Part shown: piece by piece, positions 48,554-57,800 of the stretch | How the letters are laid out: every line of letters starts with the position of its first letter | Position numbering within the stretch: position 1 is the first letter of the stretch | Origin: Affinundibacterium amnicola | GTDB taxonomy: Bacteria; Pseudomonadota; Gammaproteobacteria; Burkholderiales; Burkholderiaceae_D | NCBI RefSeq assembly: GCF_014284275.1 | Contig: NZ_JACOFU010000002.1 | Location: 294,623 to 358,622 of the forward strand | Length of the DNA stretch: 64,000 nucleotides | Direction: 5' to 3' | The notes under the pieces: generated by a model | Told to the model about the DNA's origin: nothing | Database searches by the model: none | The model's input: only the letters and a program-made list of their open reading frames with translations | Made by a program: the position numbers and the translations under genes

Positions 48554-49336
48554 ATGATTCCCTGGTTAGAAATTGACAGTCCCTTCCCCGATGTAGAACA
48601 AGCCTTGACGGAAGAACAAGGTGCCGCTGGTTTATTAGCTGCCGGCGCAGATTTATCACCGGAGCGATTATTAAATGCCTATCAACATGGCATCTTTCCC
48701 TGGTTTTCTGAAGGCCAACCTGTATTGTGGTGGTCAACTGATCCACGCATGGTATTAAAGACTAATGATTTTAAGCTCTCCGATAGTTTAAAGAAGCGTC
48801 TGAATAAATCTCTCAAAGATCCACGCTGGCGTTTTCGATTTGATACGGCATTCGAACAAGTCATGCGTCACTGCGCAGAACCACGCAAGGATCAAGAAGG
48901 CACTTGGATTTCAGAAGAGATCATCGCCGGCTACACCGCCCTGCACAAGTTAGGCTATGCGCATAGCTCAGAAGTCTGGCTAGATGACAAATTGGTCGGC
49001 GGTGCTTATGGCATTTGCATAGGTAAGATGTTTTATGGTGAGTCTATGTTTGCGAAGGTAACAGATGCTTCTAAAATGGCATTAAGTCAGTTAGTTGTTT
49101 TCTTACGCAAGCATGATGTGGAAATGATAGACTGCCAGCAAGAGACCTCGCATCTGGCAACATTCGGTGCCAAGCCAATTAGTCGACACGATTTTATGCA
49201 ACATGTGAAGCTGGCGATAACGCAAGATACGATCCAAGATTGGCAGCCTTTAGATTTACTCAGCTTCAAGGAATACTTACAAACAACGCATCCCCTAGCC
49301 AGCAGAAAGATGAACAGCGATGCAATCCCGAACTAA
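48554..49336 (+). CDS. aat: Leucyl/phenylalanyl-tRNA-protein transferase
   Basis: A protein of about 260 residues that attaches Leu or Phe to proteins with N-terminal Lys or Arg, marking them for Clp[62 protein letters not shown] and FYGESMFA are family blocks. ATG 48554 gives the usual MIPWL start; a GTG at 48533 in the same frame would add seven residues. The end overlaps the start of bpt by 17 bases, so the two N-degron transferases are co-expressed. Confidence 0.93.
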   Translation: MIPWLEIDSPFPDVEQALTEEQGAAGLLAAGADLSPERLLNAYQHGIFPWFSEGQPVLWWSTDPRMVLKTNDFKLSDSLKKRLNKSLKDPRWRFRFDTAFEQVMRHCAEPRKDQEGTWISEEIIAGYTALHKLGYAHSSEVWLDDKLVGGAYGICIGKMFYGESMFAKVTDASKMALSQLVVFLRKHDVEMIDCQQETSHLATFGAKPISRHDFMQHVKLAITQDTIQDWQPLDLLSFKEYLQTTHPLASRKMNSDAIPN

Positions 49337-50135
49337 TTCGCCAGCGCCGCCAAGCCTGCCCATAGTTGAAGAGGCAAACGATCGCAACATTGATGGAGAA
49401 ACTGACCGTGCCGATGTTAGCAATAATGCGGACGACTACATCACGCTGCATTATTACGCGACTGCGCCCTATGCTTGCAGTTATCTGGATGACCGGCAAG
49501 CACGCTCGCAGGTAGCCACACCAGCTCACCTGATTGGCAATGAAGTGTATTCGGAATTAGTCAGCCGTGGCTTTCGGCGCAGCGGTGTCTTTATCTACCG
49601 GCCATATTGCGATCATTGTTCGGCTTGTACACCCGTACGCACCGTCGTCGGTGAATTCAAAACCAATCGCAGCCAGCGTCGCGCATTAAATTTGCACGCT
49701 GATCTGCACGCTGAAATTCTACCTTTGGAATTTGTCGAAGAACATTTTGAACTCTATCAACGCTATCAAAGTCGCCGTCATGCTGGCGGTGGGATGGATC
49801 AAGATGGGCGCGATCAATATGCGCAATTTTTATTACAAAGCCGAGTTAATACACGACTGATCGCGTTTCGTGATGCACAAGATATTTTGCGGATGATCAG
49901 TATCATCGATATTTTGAATGACGGCCTATCGTCGGTGTATACCTTCTACGATCCGGATGTACCGCATAGTTCTTACGGTACCTTTAACGTATTATGGCAA
50001 ATCGCGCAAACCAAGATCCTTGGACTGCCTTATCTGTATCTCGGTTACTGGATAGAGGCCAGTCGCAAAATGTCATACAAAACTAATTTCAAACCGCTGC
50101 AAGCTTTACTCGACGGCAGCTGGAAATCACTCTAA
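49320..50135 (+). CDS. bpt: Aspartate/glutamate leucyltransferase (Bpt)
   Basis: A 271-residue member of the ATE1-like family; bacterial Bpt adds Leu to proteins beginning with Asp or Glu for ClpAP degradation. The [13 protein letters not shown] segment, [24 protein letters not shown] (family Cys cluster, about 80-103), RNLN-type SQRRALN and [39 protein letters not shown] are recognised. About 40 residues at the N-terminus are polar and low-complexity, longer than usual. Overlaps aat by 17 bases; pyrD follows after 30 bases. Confidence 0.92.
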   Translation: MQSRTNSPAPPSLPIVEEANDRNIDGETDRADVSNNADDYITLHYYATAPYACSYLDDRQARSQVATPAHLIGNEVYSELVSRGFRRSGVFIYRPYCDHCSACTPVRTVVGEFKTNRSQRRALNLHADLHAEILPLEFVEEHFELYQRYQSRRHAGGGMDQDGRDQYAQFLLQSRVNTRLIAFRDAQDILRMISIIDILNDGLSSVYTFYDPDVPHSSYGTFNVLWQIAQTKILGLPYLYLGYWIEASRKMSYKTNFKPLQALLDGSWKSL

Positions 50136-50165
50136 ATTCAACCCATTTAAAATTCCGCAAATATT

Positions 50166-51209
50166 ATGTCCGATCAATTGCTCTACTCTTTAGCCCGCCC
50201 TTTCCTCTTCTTCATGGACCCAGAAAGCGCGCATGATTTGACGCTACCAGGTTTGAAGCGCGCTCACAATATGGGGTTGACGCGCTTGCTACCCAAGCCA
50301 GCCGCCGATCCGCGTAAGGTGATGGGAATTACATTTCCAAATCCCGTGGGTTTAGCTGCTGGTTTGGATAAAGACGGGCGTTACATCGACGGTTTGGCAT
50401 CATTAGGTTTTGGCTCCATAGAAATCGGCACGGTCACACCGCGCGCGCAAGCTGGCAATCCTAAACCGCGCATGTTCCGCCTGCCGCAAGCCAATGCGAT
50501 TATTAATCGCATGGGATTTAATAACGGTGGCGTCGATGCTTTTGTCGCCAATGTTCAAGCTTCACGTTTTTACCAAGAAAAGCAAGGCGTACTCGGTCTA
50601 AATATCGGCAAGAACGCCGACACACCTATAGAAAAAGCCGCCGATGATTATTTGCTGTGCTTGAACAAAGTCTATCCCTACGCCAGCTATGTGACTGTCA
50701 ACATCTCCTCACCGAACACCAAAAACCTACGCCAGTTGCAAGGTGCCTCTGAACTCGATGATCTTTTATCCAAACTCAAAGATGCACAACAACGCTTAGC
50801 TGATCAACACAAGCGCTATGTACCGATTACCTTAAAAATCGCACCCGACATCGACAGTGAGCAAATCAAAAACATCGCTGAGTCTTTATTGCGCCATAAA
50901 ATTGACGGTGTGATTGCAACCAACACGACGATTACTCGCGATGCAGTTAAAGGCTTGCAGCATGGTGAAGAAGCTGGTGGATTATCCGGCGAGCCAGTAT
51001 TTGAATTATCAAATAAAGTCATACGTGCGTTGAAATCAGAATTAGGTGACACCCTGCCTATCATTGGCGTTGGCGGTATTTTTTCTGGTAAAGATGCGGT
51101 GGCAAAAATGGATGCCGGCGCGTCCCTCGTGCAAGTGTATTCCGGCTTAATCTATCGTGGCCCCGCCTTGGTGCGCGAATGTGCAGTGGCGATACGGAAT
51201 AACAAATAG
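50166..51209 (+). CDS. pyrD: Dihydroorotate dehydrogenase (quinone), class 2
   Basis: A 347-residue membrane-associated FMN enzyme for the fourth step of pyrimidine synthesis, passing electrons to quinone. The N-terminal helix region ([20 protein letters not shown]) is typical of class 2. [54 protein letters not shown] with the catalytic Ser, LKIAPD, TNTT and [11 protein letters not shown] are present. Length is standard. It follows aat and bpt, probably on one transcript. Confidence 0.95.
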   Translation: MSDQLLYSLARPFLFFMDPESAHDLTLPGLKRAHNMGLTRLLPKPAADPRKVMGITFPNPVGLAAGLDKDGRYIDGLASLGFGSIEIGTVTPRAQAGNPKPRMFRLPQANAIINRMGFNNGGVDAFVANVQASRFYQEKQGVLGLNIGKNADTPIEKAADDYLLCLNKVYPYASYVTVNISSPNTKNLRQLQGASELDDLLSKLKDAQQRLADQHKRYVPITLKIAPDIDSEQIKNIAESLLRHKIDGVIATNTTITRDAVKGLQHGEEAGGLSGEPVFELSNKVIRALKSELGDTLPIIGVGGIFSGKDAVAKMDAGASLVQVYSGLIYRGPALVRECAVAIRNNK

Positions 51210-51248
51210 TATAAAAGAATAACTTAGCGTAAAAAAATCGGATCAATC

Positions 51249-52292
51249 ATGAAATACAAAAAACTAGGCAGCAGCGATTTAATGGTCTCAGAAGTATGTC
51301 TCGGCACCATGACTTTCGGTGAACAAAACACCGAGGCCGAAGCCCATCAGCAACTGGATTTCGCCTTAGCAAATGGAATCAATTTCATCGATACTGCTGA
51401 GATGTACCCCGTCATGCCACGCGCAGAAACGGTGAATCGTACCGAGCAATACATAGGCAGTTGGATCAAGCAATCCGGTCAACGTGATAAAGTTATTTTG
51501 GCCACCAAGGTCGCAGGTCCTTCACGCGGCATGCCGTGGATACGCAATGGCGACAACGATCTCGATGAAAAAAATATTCGCATCGCAGTCGAAGCTAGTT
51601 TACAACGCTTAAATACCGATTACATCGACCTGTATCAATTGCACTGGCCTAGTCGCAATGCACCTATCTTCGGTCAAAAAGAATTCAATCCCGATTTGGA
51701 ACATGACAGCGTCGCGATTGAAGCGACTTTGGATGCCTTAGATAATCTGGTCAAAGAAGGCAAAATTCGTCACGTTGGCGTATCCAACGAAACCCCATGG
51801 GGCGTTAGCGAATTTATCAAACATGCAGAACGCAAACAACAAGCGCGCATTATCTCAATTCAAAATCCTTACCACCTGATGAATCGCAGCTATGAGCAAG
51901 GCTTAACAGAAACCTGCTATCGCGAACAAGTCGGTTTATTAGCATACAGCCCACTCGCCTTCGGACGATTAACAGGCAAATACGTCGATGATACGCAAGC
52001 CAAAGGACGCCTGACAAAATTCCCTGCTACATGGAGTCCACGCTATATGCGCCCCGAAGTCATCGCCACCAGCGCACGTTATACTGCTTTGGCGCGCGCA
52101 CATGGATTGACGCCAACACAACTTGCATTGGCCTGGTGCTATTCAGGCTGGTTTGTTGCGAGTACGATTATCGGCGCGACAGATTTGGTACAACTGGAAG
52201 AAAATATTCGCGCAACCGACATTCATTTAAGTGATGAGTTGATTGCTGCGGTAAATCAGATTCATGCAGAGGGTGCTAATCCCGCTCAGTGA
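51249..52292 (+). CDS. Aldo/keto reductase (Tas-like)
   Basis: A 347-residue NADPH-type AKR. The tetrad is visible: Asp in NFIDTAEMYP, Tyr in the same motif, Lys in ILATKVAGP and His in YQLHWPSRN. The SNETPWG segment and the C-terminal IIGATDLVQLEENI (cofactor phosphate contact) match the Tas group of E. coli, which acts on a range of carbonyls. Length is standard. It starts 39 bases after pyrD and may be read through, or use its own promoter. Confidence 0.9.
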   Translation: MKYKKLGSSDLMVSEVCLGTMTFGEQNTEAEAHQQLDFALANGINFIDTAEMYPVMPRAETVNRTEQYIGSWIKQSGQRDKVILATKVAGPSRGMPWIRNGDNDLDEKNIRIAVEASLQRLNTDYIDLYQLHWPSRNAPIFGQKEFNPDLEHDSVAIEATLDALDNLVKEGKIRHVGVSNETPWGVSEFIKHAERKQQARIISIQNPYHLMNRSYEQGLTETCYREQVGLLAYSPLAFGRLTGKYVDDTQAKGRLTKFPATWSPRYMRPEVIATSARYTALARAHGLTPTQLALAWCYSGWFVASTIIGATDLVQLEENIRATDIHLSDELIAAVNQIHAEGANPAQ

Positions 52293-52354
52293 TAAGTCGA
52301 AGAATGCTATCCAAACCTTAGCGCTCGCATATTACTTTATTGTCGTCAGTTCAC

Positions 52355-52368
52355 CACCCATTTGGGTG
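52355..52368. promoter_or_regulatory. 14-base palindrome upstream of response regulator
   Basis: CACCCATTTGGGTG: arms CACCCA/TGGGTG around TT, ending 59 bases before the response regulator start. No T-tract follows, so it is more like a protein-binding site than a terminator. A near-identical sequence (CACCTATTTGGGTG) is in the terminator hairpin at 60650-60663. Confidence 0.4.
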
Positions 52369-52427
52369 TTACGGTTCTATTAAATATACATTAAGATTCG
52401 TTTTGTTTTTTACAAAAAGGTAAAACG

Positions 52428-53051
52428 ATGAAAGTCTTACTGGTCGATGATCACTCTCTGTTTCGTGCGGGTCTGCGATTGCTAACACAAAGCATACGCC
52501 CAGACACCGAGATTTATGAAGCAAATGGAATCAACGATGCCTTGGAATTAGCACAACGACATACCGATTTTCGTCTTTGCCTTCTTGACATTCATCTTTC
52601 AAATGAAAATGGGCTTCATGCTTTAACGCAATTAAAGCTAATCGCTCCCGAAATTGCAGTAGTAGTGGTGTCTTCAGAGGATAACTTTCAAGCAGTCTCA
52701 AACTCTCTCGATGCTGGAGCTATGGGTTTTATTCCCAAACGTTCAACGCCAACAGAATTATCAGCTGCGCTACAAAGAGTTCTTAATGACGAACTTTACA
52801 TTCCCCCGTCAATCAGCCACGAACGCAATAACAAATTCAATACGGCACCAGCAATGAGTAAGCGCCAGTGGGATGTCTTTTATTGCCTAATGCGAGGCCT
52901 GCCAAACAAGCTCATCTGTCGAGAATTAAACCTTTCTGAAAATACAGTGAAATCACATTTGGCCGCTATTTTTCGCGCCTTTGATGTTCATACCCGCACC
53001 CAACTACTGATCGTCGCAAGCAAAATAAATAATCTCCCTTCATTTCATTAA
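52428..53051 (+). CDS. NarL/LuxR-type response regulator
   Basis: A 207-residue two-component regulator. Receiver domain 1-120 starts KVLLVDDHSLFRAG; the phospho-acceptor is Asp54 in LCLLDIHLSNENG; Ser and Lys switch residues are in VVVSSED and FIPKRST. The LuxR-type HTH is at about 143-200 (MSKRQWDVFYCLMRGLPNKLICRELNLSENTVKSHL). The partner kinase lies 17 bases downstream. Weak purine box (AAAAAGG). Likely controls its own operon, including the large fusion enzyme gene. Confidence 0.92.
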   Translation: MKVLLVDDHSLFRAGLRLLTQSIRPDTEIYEANGINDALELAQRHTDFRLCLLDIHLSNENGLHALTQLKLIAPEIAVVVVSSEDNFQAVSNSLDAGAMGFIPKRSTPTELSAALQRVLNDELYIPPSISHERNNKFNTAPAMSKRQWDVFYCLMRGLPNKLICRELNLSENTVKSHLAAIFRAFDVHTRTQLLIVASKINNLPSFH

Positions 53052-53068
53052 TTCACGACGAGTGCAAT

Positions 53069-54829
53069 ATGAAACCATCCTCGCTTAAGCCCGATCACGA
53101 TCAAGAATTCCTCAATTTAAGAATTCGTTTGCTTTCCCAACAGGCGATACGTGTGCCCGTTGTATTATTGGTTATTTCACTCATTGTTTGTTTTGCCTTA
53201 AAGGATGCGGTAAGTTTAGAACGTTTACTACTTTGGATCTTGATATTTCAATGCACCGCAATTCCAAGAGCAATATTTGCGTACTGGGTATTGTATCGTC
53301 GTAAAAACTCTAGATCAGCGATACGGGATTATTGGATTTTCATTCTATTTGCAGGATTAACAGGTTTAAGCGCCGGACTTTCTGCGCCCCTATTTTTCCC
53401 AACACTTTCTCCAGCAGAACAAGCCTTCATTGGCATGGTATTAACCGGTTTAGTCGCCGGTGGTGTCGCGACCTCGGGTAGCTCCCCTTTGGTACTTGCC
53501 GCATATGCGCTAGCGGCGCTATTACCGCTAGGATTTGCATGGAATATCTACGGAAACGATCGCTCCCATTTAGTCACTTGGTTAGTTCTGCTTTTCAGCA
53601 CCATTATGGTGGCCTACGCACGTGATGGGAAAAAAGTCCTCTATGAATCTTTTCTAATCCGTCGTCAACGCGATGAGGCTATTAACCTATTGCAACAAAA
53701 AAATGAGGAAATCATCCAAGCTAAAGCGACAATGGAAAACCTCGCTCAGACAAAAAATCGAGTACTTGCCGCTGCGAGTCATGACCTTCGGCAACCATTA
53801 CATGCTTTATCAATTTACAGCGCGGTTTTATCAGCAAACCCAAGCACCGCTACCTTGAAAGAAATTGGACAAAATATTAATCAACTAGTTGGTTCACTTG
53901 CCGCACTATTAGATGCAATGCTAGATCTATCGCAACTAGATAGCAATTCATTTCCAACTCAAAATAATCAAACCTGTCTGGCAAAAATCAGCAGAAAGAT
54001 TGCTTCAGAATTTGAGCACAGCATCACCTCAAAAGGATTACGCTTGGAGGCTTCATTGCTAGATGCTCCAGTGCACAGTGATCCCTTAATTTTAGAAAGA
54101 ATGATACGCAATCTCGTTGATAACGCGGTTAAGTACACTAGTCACGGCTATATACGTATTCGCACCGAGGTAGGTGAAGGTAAATCTATCTTTTCTGTCG
54201 AAGACAGTGGAAAAGGAATTGCCAATCACCAATTAGGGAAAATTTTCGAAGAATTCTATCAAATTGACAATCCTGGTCGTGATCGTCGCCAAGGTTTAGG
54301 TCTAGGTCTTTCTATAGTACAGCGCATGGGAAATTTGATCCAAACTGAACTTAATTTGGAATCCAAGCTTGATGTAGGGACGACTGTCACGCTCAAACTT
54401 CCCTACTTTGTGGCCAACCAACATGATGTTTTACAAGAAAATGTTCGCGCCAATCTACTAGGTGGAACAACCATACTTTTGATCGACGATGAATATTCTA
54501 TTATTGCAAGCATGAGTGCCTTATTGCAAATGTGGGGCGCAAAATCTCTCTCAGCGACCGATAGAAGCAGTGCCTTGAAGGCTATCCAATCCAATCACCG
54601 CATCGATTTCATCATTGCAGATCTACGGCTTAAGAATGGTGAAAACGGCATTGCTGTAGTCAGAGAAATTCAACACGAATTTACCGCAATACCAGCACTG
54701 ATTATCTCCGGAGAGACTTCGCCTGAACGTCTGTCAGAAGCAAAAAATTCGGGGTATCCAGTTCTACAAAAGCCCGTCACCGCAGATCAACTGTACGCCA
54801 CGCTACTAGATCAACTCCACTTAAAATAA
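53069..54829 (+). CDS. Hybrid membrane sensor histidine kinase
   Basis: A 586-residue hybrid kinase. The N-terminal 200 residues hold about six membrane segments (RVPVVLLVISLIVCFAL ... TWLVLLFSTIMVAYA) with no large periplasmic domain, so sensing is likely in or near the membrane. A coiled coil leads to AAASHDLRQPLHALS with phospho-acceptor His238, an ATPase domain (NLVDNAVKYT, EDSGKGI, LGLGLSI), and a C-terminal receiver (LLIDDEYSI, phospho-Asp518 in IIADLRLKNGENG, LQKPVT). The HDLRQPLHAL group is common next to NarL regulators. Only 21 bases precede the large fusion gene. Confidence 0.92.
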   Translation: MKPSSLKPDHDQEFLNLRIRLLSQQAIRVPVVLLVISLIVCFALKDAVSLERLLLWILIFQCTAIPRAIFAYWVLYRRKNSRSAIRDYWIFILFAGLTGLSAGLSAPLFFPTLSPAEQAFIGMVLTGLVAGGVATSGSSPLVLAAYALAALLPLGFAWNIYGNDRSHLVTWLVLLFSTIMVAYARDGKKVLYESFLIRRQRDEAINLLQQKNEEIIQAKATMENLAQTKNRVLAAASHDLRQPLHALSIYSAVLSANPSTATLKEIGQNINQLVGSLAALLDAMLDLSQLDSNSFPTQNNQTCLAKISRKIASEFEHSITSKGLRLEASLLDAPVHSDPLILERMIRNLVDNAVKYTSHGYIRIRTEVGEGKSIFSVEDSGKGIANHQLGKIFEEFYQIDNPGRDRRQGLGLGLSIVQRMGNLIQTELNLESKLDVGTTVTLKLPYFVANQHDVLQENVRANLLGGTTILLIDDEYSIIASMSALLQMWGAKSLSATDRSSALKAIQSNHRIDFIIADLRLKNGENGIAVVREIQHEFTAIPALIISGETSPERLSEAKNSGYPVLQKPVTADQLYATLLDQLHLK

Positions 54830-54850
54830 TTTTCGCACAGGAGCATTTCC

Positions 54851-57800
54851 ATGAGTTCTCAATCTTCTCAAAAACTCAGTCTTCCAATCGAAAGCTTAAT
54901 TGAAAAAGATGAGACGTGGATTAATGACAAAGAACTCAACATAAGTCGATCAAGTAACTTCGACCTCATCATTATTGGAAGCGGTTATGGTGGTGCGGTT
55001 GCGGCGGCCCGCTTTGCTGGCGCGACCGAAAGTGATAAGCCATTAAAGATCGCGGTCTTTGAACGGGGGCGAGAAATTTCACCAGGTGATTTTCCGAATA
55101 CTTTTGCACAGCTCCCCGGCGAGCTGCGTATTCAAAATTACGACAACGACAAACTGACTGGTGACGCAATGTCACTATTCGATCTTCGATTAGGTAAAAC
55201 GGTCAACGTCTTACTCGGCAATGGTCTTGGTGGTGGTTCTTTGATCAATGCTGCGGTAGTCGAAGAGCCACACAGTGATATTTGGAATGATCCCAGTTGG
55301 CCACAAGCGCTACGTGAAGAATCGACGAAATCCATTTATTTTGAACGAGCAAAAAAACAACTAGCCGCGACACGTATCGATAGTTGGGATTCATGCTTGC
55401 CGGACAAGTTGACCTCAATGAAAAAACTATCTGACAAGATAGGCGAAAATCGCTATCGTACCGTCAACATTGCTATCGACGGACAGCAATGTATAGGATG
55501 TGGTGATTGCATTACGGGCTGCAATGTTAATGCAAAAAATACCCTACCTAAAACCTATCTGGCCCAAGCAAAAAAAAATGGCGCGTCGTTATACACAGGT
55601 GCAACAGTCAGTCATCTGGAGCGTATTCAACAAATTGATACCCAAGGAAACAGTCAACTATATTGGTTAGTATTCTTTGTCCTGACCAGCGGAAAATCAC
55701 ATAGCAGCCAACAACAAATGTGGGTCGTAAAAACGAAACATGTCATCTTATCTGCAGGAGCAATTGGCAGTACCGAAATTCTCCAACGATCACAAGCGAT
55801 GAGTTCAGAGTTACGATTTTCTAAGGTGCTCGGGCAAGGATTCTCTTGCAATGGCGATATGATCTGGAACGGTTACAATCAGTTGGATATCGTCAATGCA
55901 ATCGCTGATCCAGCGCAGGCTATCGCCGACAGAAAAGTCGGCCCCACGATCGCAAGTATGATAGATCTGCGAAATGAAGCCGTTCCACGTGTAATTCAAG
56001 ATGCGACCGTCCCTGCTGCATTGAAACGCCTATTTGAAGAAGTCGTTACCACCAATTCAGTCGCTTATCGTATGATCAAGCGAGATAACGAGCAACGACA
56101 TTTTCATCAAGATGTCGATGCTGTAGATCCTCAAAAAATTAGACGCACTGCGATCTATTTAACAATGGGCAAAGACAGCGCCAACGGACAAATTAATTTC
56201 ATTCACAAAACGCCGAAAACAAATACGGGCATACATGGGCGCAGCGAAATAAATTGGGGTTTGGAAGACGAAAATACGTTACAGCGTGAAGAAGATACCG
56301 ACAATGTATGCAATGACCACGTCTATAGTTCTTGCGAAGACTCTTTGCAATCCGTCACAAAACTAGGCGGAACCCTAATACCTAACCCTGCATTTAGAAT
56401 TGCCCCAAAAAAGTTATTAGATCAATTGTCGGGAAAACGCGGCCTTAATTCAACGATCACTGTGCACCCCTTAGGCGGTTGCCGTATGGGCGACGACGTT
56501 CAGCGTGCGGTTGTCAATCATTTTGGTGCCGTGTTCGCCCCGCAATCTCACACAGGCAGCGTGCATGAGGGTCTGTATGTACTAGATGGCTCAATTATTC
56601 CTTGTTCTATAGGGATTAATCCATTACTGACAATCTCCGCGTTATCAGAGCGAGCTGTCACACATATTGCGGATACAGAATCGTGGATTTTGCAAACAAC
56701 CCAAAAAGACGAAGCGCAAACTTCTCCAGGATTAACCATACCTAAAGCCAAGCATGCAATAACAGAACCAATCGCTTCAGAAAAAACGTCTTTTTCATTT
56801 CAAGAAATCATGAATTGGGACGGCAAAGATCCTATTCAAAAAGCATGCTTTGAAAATGCAGGCATCTCTGACATAGAAAAAGCAAAATTAATCGTTAAAT
56901 TTCACATCGGTGACCAACATTTATCAGAATTTTTACGGGACCCACAACGTATCGTTAAGATAGACCATGCTTACCTAGAAATAAGCAGAATAAAAAACTC
57001 AACACAAAACCAAACATCAACACAACAAATCCCGTTGCAAGGGCAAGTGCGCTGGCTATGGGAAACTCCTGAAGATAATGACACCAAAGAACGACATGGC
57101 TTCGCTCAATATTTCCGTAGCCGTGCCCGTGCCGATTTAAGAAATCGTACAGATGTTTCTCCATTATTAAAATTTTTTCTTGATATAGGCATCAAAATTT
57201 CCAACCGATATAACTATGTTCCACCTAACTGGTTGATTAGAACAATTGGGACGTTCAAAGAGGAAGTCAATGACCTGCTAACACTCGCAAGTCATACCGG
57301 TGGACACCGTCTACTTCACTACGACTTAAAAAACAACGCTGAAAATCTGCATCTTATTGGCTTCAAAGATGTAAATTACGGTGATGGTTCTAACCTATGG
57401 CGCTCGCTGGGCGAATTAAAAGTTCGTTTAAATTATCAAAACAAACAAGTGGAAGGACTCAAATTCTGTTTAGATTGGAACAAGATATTTGAAGATAATA
57501 GCTTTCAAATTGATGCAAATAAACAAGGCACGCCGCGCAATCCAGATGTCTGGTTAGACTTATTTTCTATTTTTTCATTCTGGGCACGTAGTCTAGTGCG
57601 TATTCACTTCTGGAGTTTTCGTTTACCCGAAGTGCAGACCCAACCGCGCAATCCCCATTTACCGACATCGAACAACAGCACTTGGCATCACATCACACTC
57701 ACAGACTCACACCAGCAGCAAATTCAGATCGGTCTTACCCACTTTCCAGCAAAAAAAGTAAACGCCGATTTGCCTCCTGTATTAATGATTCACGGATTTG

